From NCBI GenBank assembly GCA_024449915.1, contig JAMZAV010000097.1, positions 620,001 to 684,000 on the forward strand: DNA of 64,000 nucleotides, read 5' to 3'. Positions 56,915-64,000 of this stretch are shown here, piece by piece. Numbering within the stretch: the first letter of the stretch is position 1; each line of letters starts with the position of its first letter. The notes under the pieces were generated by a model, which was given only the letters and a program-made list of their open reading frames with translations, was not told where the DNA came from and made no database searches. The translations under genes were made by a program, and so were the position numbers. Source of the DNA: Sweltsa coloradensis (lineage: Eukaryota; Arthropoda; Insecta; Plecoptera; Chloroperlidae).

Positions 56915-57617
56915 TATTTTCCACTAATTGTATGTTGTGTAATTGTATTTATTTGCAGCCATAGCATAGGGTGACCATATTTAAAAAAAACGAAAAACCG
57001 GGACACCTCGACATAAGTATCAGTATGGATGGACTAGAATGGGCTATCCGGGGTCTGGGGCAAAGCCCCAGCAGACCGAGGAGAAAATTTTAAGGGGTAT
57101 TTCTGTCCTCCAAATAGCTTTAGACTTTAGAGCGATTTGAGCAAGGAAGGCACGAAATACTTGTAATAATTGACAAGGAAACTATGGAACTGAAATGGAT
57201 GTTTTTGACATCAAAGTATTTTTGTCAATGATTGATGGTTTATTTTAATGTAGGTATTCTTAAATTCTTCTCATCCAGATTGTTTAAACAAATACACTAC
57301 TACAATTTGAATTGTCATTGAACACACACCTTCGCTTACCCATTTTACACTTGGATGACTAACACAATTTCTCCAATCCAATCCTCCACAAAATCTCCAA
57401 TTTCCATGACCGACTGACTGACGAAGAATGCCTACCCACCCGACCGATAGGACTACTGTGCAATATCCATTCCATACAATTACAAGTAAAACCAAGCGAT
57501 CACTCCACGACACGTGCCAGCCGGCAGCAATGAGGAGTGCATCAGGGTTGGCGGCTGGCCTTGCTTGGCGGCTTGGCCTTGAGGCAACGGCGCGAGCAAA
57601 ACTGGAGCCACACTATA
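56139..57617. other. ZNHIT1 3' flank, no gene
   Basis: The ZNHIT1 3' UTR begins here, but no canonical AATAAA is near; ATTAAA at about 56512 is possible. A (TTA)n tract lies at 56889-56915. A hAT-like end (GGGTGACCATATTT) is at 56969 without a partner that I could fix. Confidence 0.4.
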
Positions 57618-58113
57618 GGCAGGAGCAGTGTTGTAAAAGTTACTTTTGTAAAGTAATTCAGTTACAGTTACTTGATTGCGAAAGTAATTCAGTTACAGTT
57701 ACAGTTACTTTATGAAGTAACTGAGTTACTTTTTAAGTTACTTTCTTAAAAATGCATTTCTAACAGCATGACGAACAGATTTTTTTTACAAAAAATTATT
57801 ACTCAAACTGTTTTTATCCTTCATTACTACTACTCATTATGGAACAAAACAATTAATATTTTTTAGTTATATTAATAATAATAATTGTAATTAAAATAAG
57901 AATAGTACAGATGATGCAACCACCAACCCTTGCTCATGAAAATAAATTGCAACATTAGAAAATATTGTTTTTATTAGTTTTAACGATGTAGCATAGTGGG
58001 TGAAACCAACTAATCTGATAGGCCTAATGATAATTAGAAAAATATGGAAAAGCAAAATATTTGTATCAGGTTATGTGGTGAAGACATTAAGGCTACATTA
58101 ATTATTATATTAA

Positions 58114-58154
<41 letters not shown>

Positions 58155-58156
<2 letters not shown>

Positions 58157-58421
58157 GATTCAGAGCAGTTGTCGAAAAAGTTTGCCCCGACTGGGGTTCG
58201 AACCCAGAACCTCCGCCTTAACGTGCCATAGCTCTACCAATTAAGCTACCGGGACCACAGAACAAAACCTTTAAGAAACTGCTATTTGTTGTGACTGTTG
58301 ACTTACATGACATAAATCCAACAGAAGACGGCAATGTAGCTGTCAAATCTGAAAGATGCATGGATAAATTCAATCACATCTCATCTCCCATGAGTTGGGT
58401 TCGACAACTGCTATGAATCAA
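58155..58421. mobile_element. Foldback element carrying a tRNA-like sequence
   Basis: The 22-bp ends TTGATTCAGAGCAGTTGTCG.. and their inverted partner at 58400-58421 match at 21 of 22 positions. TA flanks both sides, but the left flank is an ATT repeat so this is weak. The interior contains a tRNA-like module (58184-58255, minus strand). Confidence 0.7.
58184..58255 (-). tRNA. tRNA-like sequence / tRNA pseudogene (Asn-like GTT)
   Basis: The 7-bp acceptor stem GTCCCGG/TCGGGGC pairs with two G-U pairs. The D arm contains the A box TAGCTTAATTGG. The T arm CTGGG-TTCGAAC-CCCAG is perfect and contains the B box. The anticodon stem ATGGC/GGCGG does not pair and position 33 is C instead of T, so it is not a working tRNA. 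Its pol III boxes look intact. Confidence 0.55.
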
Positions 58422-58466
58422 TAACTATGTCCTTAAAGCGGGCTTATGCTTAAAAACCATATATTC

Positions 58467-58497
<31 letters not shown>

Positions 58498-58595
58498 GGC
58501 CTAGTCACTGCATATCGTGGACATCCATTCTGATTATGTAGCAAATTAAATAAGCTCTTATATTATATATGTATACTAGGTAAAATGAAAACATT

Positions 58596-58760
58596 CAGAT
58601 AGGAATTTGCTATTGATAGTATACTATGCCCTGATTGAGTCACATTTGAGCTATGGATTAATAGTGTGGGGTAATATATTTAAAACCATTTTCATCGGAT
58701 CTTTGTCATGCAAAAAAAAGCTGTAAGAATAATAGGAAAAACTAAGAAGCACTGTGTAGT
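58596..58760 (+). pseudogene. LINE RT scrap
   Basis: The frame reads VYYALIESHLSYGLIVWGN, the conserved Y-x-x-L-I-x-S-x-x-S-Y-G-x-x-x-W-G motif of LINE RT C-terminal halves. It then frameshifts to QKKAVRIIGKTKK. Confidence 0.6.
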
Positions 58761-58918
58761 GTCAGCTGCCAGCTTGGTTTTTGCCAAAATGCCAACATAA
58801 AAAAGTGCAACAAATATTTACTCATGAAGGAATGAAACTAAATTCAATACAATCTACTGTTTAATCTTCTGATGGGTTTTTATTTCACAATCTTTTGATT
58901 CTGCAGACACTTATTGAA

Positions 58919-59555
58919 TTGGATGAGCGATGCGAAGACTTCAATTTCACTGATCCCCCAAAAAACGGCATATGCGATATTGATAAAAATTTGAGGGGAC
59001 CTTCAAAATCTCTGAACTTTGACTTTCCACGATTTTGAGTACAATTGATCAAATATTTCTTATGATTATAGTACTTTTACGTTTTATTTTTATATTGGCA
59101 AACGGCTACTACATCGATCGTAATGAAACTTTATGGGAACGTTTATGAAATTATTTATTTATGATTTTAGAGACATTTAAAGAATATTTCTAATAGAAAT
59201 CGTACTTTTACGATTTTTTTTCCGGGTTCATAAATCATAATACAATATTTTCGTGACATTTGGGACGATTCTGACCAAACGGGTAGGGCTACAACGTTCA
59301 TGTTTTACATTGACATTAAGATTATGGTGGTGTCGTGCCTTTTGAAAGAAAAAGTTGAAAATGTTGGTCAAAATTCATAGAAATAAAGGTTTTAATATAA
59401 GCCTTTTACACGTGTAGGCCTATAATTAACAAGTAATATCAAGTAACTTACGAAAAAATAATGAGATCCCACTTAAAAACGTAATCACTGGGCAGAAATA
59501 TTAAAAAAGCTCATCCACAACGCGAACTGGAAAAAGCGTTCGCGAAGCGGCCTAG
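58919..59555 (+). mobile_element. HINE copy g
   Basis: T|TTGGATGAGCGATGCGAAG at 58919, to GCTCATCCACAACGCGAACT, hairpin, GAAGCGGCCTAG|T at 59555. The internal ACGATTTT / GTACTTTTACG units are in the same order as copy f. Confidence 0.82.
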
Positions 59556-60246
59556 TAGAATTTAAAGGAATTGTCTATCTATTACAATTTTTCGTTGCAA
59601 CTAGCAGTTGCTTTGATTTATTGTCATGTTGACCAAGACAAATTCAGCAATAGGAATGCAAGTTGAGTTAGCAGAAAAATCTCGTTCCATACTAGAGGTA
59701 CAAAAAAAATATTGTTTTAGTTTCAGACGTTGTGATATAATTTTTATTTTTATATTACTAAACTGTAAACAAGAATGGTTGGCAAAAGTAACTGTTAAAA
59801 AGTAACTGAAAATTGAGTATAATTACTTTTAAAAGTAATTCAGTTACAGTTACAGTTACCTTAAAATAAAAGTAATTGAAATAGTAATTCAATTACTCAA
59901 AAAGTAACTAATTACTTTTACTCAATTACTTTTACTCAGTTACTTTACAACACTGGGCAGGAGTCATATTCCACAAAACAAAAGAAGGTGCAATGATGTT
60001 GAAAACATCAAAGTGACGCGTCGTATTACTACGTACATATTATTTAGTATTACAAAATGAAATAAGATAGTATTTGGAATCTTTCTAAAAAATGTTAACA
60101 AAACAAAAACCTTCCTTTTTGTTTGCAAGCCCGACTGCAGTAAAAATCCTAAAAATAACCCAACAAGCTAGGCCTATAAGTTAGCAAATGACACCCATAC
60201 CTGGGAGGGGGGGGGTCAAGCCAACAAGAGGGGGACTTTCCCCCCA

Positions 60247-60530
60247 TCCCCCTCGTTCCTACGTTATGACTTTCACTTGGCTTAGATCCGGTTTTAGCTC
60301 CCCATCCACTAGTATATACCGGTAATCTATGACTGTTTTTTGTTCACCATTCCAGCTAAACCAGCTATTCCCCACCTTCAAACCATGTCTCCGACATATT
60401 TCCAGGAGTTTCTTTCCTTCTTTGTTCTGTCTTCCATAACCATGTGGGCCCATTACATCTTCGTATCCCTTCCTATCGCTTCCAATGTGCCCTTTGAATC
60501 TCCCATAATTATGATGTTATTATCAGAGGC
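60247..60530 (-). pseudogene. LINE endonuclease fragment
   Basis: Minus-strand frames read NNIIIMGDSKGTLEAIGRD, then NKEGKKLLEICRRHGLKVGN and KTVIDYRYILVD. These are the G-D-x-N-like, N-E-x-G-x-x-L-L-x-F-C and I-D-Y-I-L blocks of an APE-type LINE endonuclease. One frameshift or stop lies near 60455. Confidence 0.6.
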
Positions 60531-60899
60531 CAGAGGCGTGCAGACTATGGTTTCGCGCCGCGCCGGTACCACGACCAGGGGGTGCAATCACCCCCTTGGA
60601 TGGTTAGGTACTCCACCCAAGGGTGAAAGGGTTAGAGAAAATATAGTGGAGTGGGTGTAGGTGTGGGGAACTTGAGAGTGACCAGAAACAAATTTCCACA
60701 ATAATATTAATAATATTAGCCTAAATTAAGAGATTTTTATTTTCTTTACATACTACTACAACGATTTTCCATACTAGGGACGTTTCTTAATTCTGTTCTT
60801 GGTCTCATTGGTCTTATTTTATTACTTATTACTTGGTCTCATTACTTGATCTTGGTCTTGTTGAAAATACCACACTAGTGTCATTCTCATTACTAAAAC

Positions 60900-62471
60900 A
60901 TGGCGGCCTCGGGAGATGATCGAAATAAAACACTTCCAAATCACGTTGAGTGCCAAGTAAGTTATTAAATGTTATTCATAATGTTAAAATAAATAGACAA
61001 TCAAATTTGATATGGAAACAGTAGGCCTATGTAAATACACGTTAATAACGTCCGCCATGATGACTAGAATCGACTGTGCACTTTCGATTCTTATTCTCAT
61101 TACTTGATTTCAATCAGTCTCGATTGTGCGCGTGACTATTCGAAGCTACTTGTGACGTCACGGTTGAAACAGGGTGATTGATGACGTAATTCGTAACATA
61201 AATCGATACCAAGATCTAAGGTTTTACAGAACCTATTTAGAAAGGTCCTAGGTAGCACACAATTACTGGGGGACTCGTTAGGATATTGGTGAGAAATATT
61301 AAGACTTTTTGAACAGCAATTGGGAACTCTGGTAGAAGGACTCGCTTGTCGGGCTAGTGAAATTAAGATTTTTACTAGCCCGACCAAAGTTTCTCTAGCC
61401 TCGGGCGAGCGTTAATTTCGACCCCTGGTACCAACAATAAAATGCGGAACGACCTTGGGGGGGATCACCCCAGAATTGCCCGCAGGTCATTTTTTAAATT
61501 TGTGCTTTTAGAAAATTCTGGATATTTCTAAGGCCTATTTATGAGAATACTCGGTCTTCAATGATTTTTTTTTTAAATGTAGGGCCTACATTTGCAATCA
61601 CAAAAATGGGATAATGGGGCTCAATGTAAGAATTCTTTCAACGTGCAATTTGAAAAGCATTGTATTTTAAGAGCTTATTCCAAGGATGATCTGATGAAAT
61701 TACTTAATGAAGGACGCAGAAGTACATTTTGATGTATCAAAATCACAATCCATCTCAAAACAGAAAATAATTCAGGGGCGGCATGGGCAGCTAGTTGGGT
61801 ACTTCTTTGGTTGGGGCAATCCAACTATCTTTAGGCCGCGCCATTCCTCGTTTCTTAAAATACTCTAGGCCTAAAGCTTCAAAACCTCTAATGTCGCTAT
61901 TTAAAATATAAAGTACTTTCAACGCAAAAGGACTTTCGTTTAAAATCGCGACGTTAAAGGTTTTGAAGGTTATTTTTGTTGTTGTTGGTTGTGTTGATAG
62001 TTGGACCGCCCCAACCGAAGGAGTGCCGCTACTGTTGGGCCGCCCCGTAGATGCGCGTGAGTGGGCCTAGGCCCTACATGTTTTTATTTGATGTTGGGTC
62101 TAGTAGGCTGTAGTAGACCTAGGTCTAGTATCTTCAAGACAGTACATGGAAATCATATCATAAATGAAGGAATAAAATTAGAATTTGGTCAAACAATTTT
62201 GCGGTTAAGACCAAAGGCCTACCGGTAGGTCTAAAGAAACTCTGCTTTTATTCCTAATTACATTAGCATTAGTGAACTAGGTCCTAGGTATTTTATATTA
62301 TCTAAAAATGGTACTTGTTAAACTTTCGCCTTATTAATTTACCTTTTTAAGGAAAACGATGAACACTCTGAAGATGTCAACACCAGCAGCTGTCAATTTC
62401 AATATAAATTCCGCCAAAAGCTGGAAATAACAACACTGTTACCACACTTTGAAACCAACAGGGAACCCTAG
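60900..62471 (+). CDS. Probable small two-exon gene, 58 aa, function unknown
   Basis: I do not recognise the product. Exon 60900-60956 begins AACATGGCGGCC (a good start context), encodes MAASGDDRNKTLPNHVECQ and ends CAA|GTAAGT. Exon 62352-62471 (acceptor TTTTTAAG) continues in frame with ENDEHSEDVNTSSC, then a basic amphipathic stretch FQYKFRQKLEI, and stops at TAG. Evidence is the strong donor, an in-phase acceptor, the joined frame and an acidic-then-basic composition unlike surrounding repeats. Exon 1 stands alone in a repeat-rich area, and an alternative later exon could extend the protein. No membrane segment or signal peptide is seen. It may be a conserved micro-protein or a mis-joined pair. 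Confidence 0.42.
61801..62024. mobile_element. Foldback MITE, CTTCTGTCG-related
   Basis: ACTTCTTTGGTTGGGGCAAT on the left pairs imperfectly with CCGCCCCAACCGAAGGAGT on the right. The inner palindrome AAACCTCTAATGTCGC / GCGACGTTAAAGGTTT also occurs in the element at 12618. It lies in the intron of the putative 58-aa gene. Confidence 0.6.
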
Positions 62472-62691
62472 ATATACCATGGATATACTAAATTTCAGTA
62501 TTATTTACTATTATTAAACTTTAAACGTATGGTTTGTTAAATATTATGTGCTTTTATAAGCTAGGCCTATAAAGATTAGTTGCTAAAAGTCAAAAATGCA
62601 TTTTTTTACATTACGTGTGTAATGTTGGTAGACGCTCTCAGACCCAAGAAACCTGTCGCTCACGTGTGAGGTTATGTTGTGTTGAGAACGG

Positions 62692-62862
62692 ATGAACATG
62701 CAGCCGATAGAAACTCCGGTAATAAGTGTCAAAGACAAGAAGAAAACTTTATCGTTCAAACCACAGAAAAAAGCCAAGGTTCTTCGGCATGTTTATTCTG
62801 CTCCCTGCGAAAGATATTGGTTTGTAGCCCTTTGTGTTTGTGATGCTTGCCTAACCTCCTAG
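62692..62862 (+). CDS. Possible first exon of an unknown Lys-rich protein
   Basis: A 56-codon open frame begins ATGAACATGCAGCC. Its first ~43 residues look coding: METP-like start, VKDKKKTLSF, KPQKKAKVLRH, then YSAPCERYW. The tail after YW (FVALCVCDACL) looks like read-through intron, so a donor such as G|GTTTGT near 62819 is plausible. A CACGTG E-box lies at about 62660. The basic N-terminus would suit a nucleolar or RNP protein, but I cannot name a family. It starts 220 bp after the stop of the 58-aa gene. It could be an independent gene continuing beyond 64000, or chance. Confidence 0.33.
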   Translation: MNMQPIETPVISVKDKKKTLSFKPQKKAKVLRHVYSAPCERYWFVALCVCDACLTS

Positions 62863-63369
62863 GCTAGCTCTAGAACAAACCTAGGCCCTAGCCCTAATAC
62901 CAAATGAAAGATATATTAGCTTAGAAGATAATAGGGTAAAACTGATGAATCACTTGGAGCGCACAATTTACAATCATCAATGGTGCTTCTAAGCTAGGGC
63001 CTAGTCTACATACGTGTGATACCTAGGCTATATAAACTACAAGAGTGCCCCTGTGCATAGGCCTACATCGTGTAGGGCCTAGGCCTAGGCCTACGCTGAG
63101 TGGTTCTTTCTCTCCAATTTCCATTTACCCTGTCGGCCCATTTTGTAAGCTCCCATATCCCATATGCATTGCAACTATTTATACCTTATCGCTAGGTAGA
63201 TGTAAGTGTAACGCCGCTAGGTAGGTGGAAATCAACAAATGGGGCCCCTCTATGTGATTGTGATGTAGACCTACCGACCGCCGACCGGTAACTATCTGAA
63301 TTGGTGTAAATTTGTTAAAGGCAAGGCCTCTGCCAATGTGCTATAAATATTTATAATACTAAATCATCA
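62863..63369. other. Region rich in AGGCCTA octamers, no gene
   Basis: Several tandem CCTAGG/AGGCCT motifs (for example 63060-63100). I see no exon or repeat end. Confidence 0.35.
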
Positions 63370-63865
63370 TCATCATCTGTTGCCACGTCCAACTCTGCGT
63401 TGGGTCGGCATTGAAGACGGGCCTCTCCATCTTCGTATGTCCTGCCACCACTCCTCTCCTTCCACCACATTCCAGTCTCCCTCCTCCTTGCTGTTCTACA
63501 TCCTTTCTCACACTATTCTGCCATTGTTGTCGTGATCTGCCCCTTGGTCTCCTACCTAGAATTTCCAATTCCATCATCCTTCTTGGTAACCTCGCTCCTT
63601 CCATCCTTTTAACATATCCAAACCACTTTAATCTTCTCTCTCCAATTTGCTCCATTAAATTCCTCACGCCTACTTGATCTCGGATATCCTCATTCCGTAT
63701 TCGGTCCCATCTAGTCTTACCTACAATGCTTCTCAAAAACTTCATATCTACAGCCTGCACAAGGCTCTCATCCACTGTTGTCATATTCCAAGTCTCTGCT
63801 GCATATGTCAGTATTGGAACAAAGTAGGTCTGGTAGATGGTAACCTTGCACTTCTTTGGTACTTC
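63370..63865 (-). pseudogene. LINE RT C-terminal fragment, family B
   Basis: Minus-strand frame KKCKVTIYQTYFVPILTYAA, then AETWNMTTVDESLVQAVDMK, RLKWFGYVKRMEGARLPRRM and GRPRGRSRQQW. It ends at a short (ATG)n tail (63363-63377). It is homologous to 21120-22480. Its upstream part is cut by a hAT-like end, CAGTGGCATATCCAAGGGG at 63866, that continues beyond the window. Confidence 0.75.
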
Positions 63866-64000
63866 CAGTGGCATATCCAAGGGGTGGGGGAGGGGGACAA
63901 CCCCCCCCCCCTTTTGAGAAAAAAGTGTAAAGGAGAAAATAAAATAACTATAAATTACCATCTGACTAAAAGAGGATTTTAGTAGATACAAAGTAGTGCG

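Larger units (their letters stand above)
57626..59955. mobile_element. hAT-type element with AGTTAC-rich ends and two nested insertions
   Basis: GGCAGGAG flanks 57618-57625 and 59956-59963. CAGTGTTGTAAAAGTTAC and AGTTACTTTACAACACTG are inverted ends. About 130 bp on each side is composed of AGTTAC/GTAATT reiterations. The interior holds a (ATT)n tract, the tRNA-like foldback element 58155-58421, a LINE scrap (58596-58760) and HINE copy g. No transposase found. Confidence 0.88.

Noticed and set aside
58184..58255. A functional tRNA gene
   Set aside because: The anticodon stem does not pair and base 33 is C. It also sits inside a foldback element, so I treat it as a tRNA-derived module.
59623..59697. 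Possible coding exon (MLTKTNSAIGMQVELAEKSRS, then GTACAA)
   Set aside because: It lies inside the AGTTAC-ended hAT element with no partner exon or recognised domain. Too short to support.
63411..63982. Two plus-strand frames near the right edge
   Set aside because: They are antisense shadows of the LINE fragment on the minus strand.

Overview
This 64-kb window is animal nuclear DNA, AT-rich, intron-rich and packed with repeats. The proteins I can read are closest to their vertebrate counterparts in length and sequence. Together with the mix of Penelope-like elements, Helentron-type elements, LINEs, THAP/P-like sequence and hAT elements, this suggests a marine invertebrate, most likely a deuterostome such as an echinoderm or hemichordate. 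The phylum is a guess; the octamer TAGGCCTA, scattered everywhere here, is a feature I loosely associate with echinoderm assemblies but cannot verify.

Four spliced protein-coding genes can be reconstructed from start to stop, with consistent splice phases and almost exactly the human protein lengths. HADH (minus strand, 9879-31120, five coding exons, 313 aa) is the mitochondrial short-chain 3-hydroxyacyl-CoA dehydrogenase. GTF2H5 (plus, 33903-43875, two coding exons, 73 aa) is the smallest TFIIH subunit. MND1 (minus, 39364-43640, three exons, 205 aa) is the meiotic recombination cofactor and lies entirely inside the single coding-region intron of GTF2H5, antisense to it. ZNHIT1 (plus, 43965-56138, two exons, 154 aa) is the SRCAP/INO80-family chromatin-remodelling subunit. 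The MND1 start, the last GTF2H5 exon and the first ZNHIT1 exon are packed into about 560 bp (43551-44106). A probable 58-aa two-exon gene of unknown function starts at 60900, and a lysine-rich reading frame at 62692 looks like another first exon.

The rest is a dense museum of transposons. A non-autonomous Helentron-type family (HINE/DINE-like) has at least seven full-length copies in two subfamilies, inserted at T|T sites and ending in a hairpin plus CTAG. About ten hAT-type elements have 8-bp target duplications, one with a recognisable decayed transposase. There are several LINE fragments, a tail-to-tail pair of Penelope-like copies, a Harbinger-like insertion, a P-like element end with a THAP exon, concentric inverted repeats, a foldback element carrying a tRNA-like pol III promoter, and a 5 x 88-bp minisatellite.

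Layout: 1-9.8 kb, repeats downstream of HADH; 9.9-31.1 kb, HADH with introns full of nested insertions (up to four levels in intron 3); 31.1-33.9 kb, intergenic; 33.9-56.1 kb, the interleaved GTF2H5/MND1/ZNHIT1 locus; 56.1-64 kb, repeats plus the small unknown gene. The genes do not form one pathway: beta-oxidation, transcription/repair, meiosis and chromatin remodelling. Only the last three are physically interlocked, and they probably share regulatory DNA.
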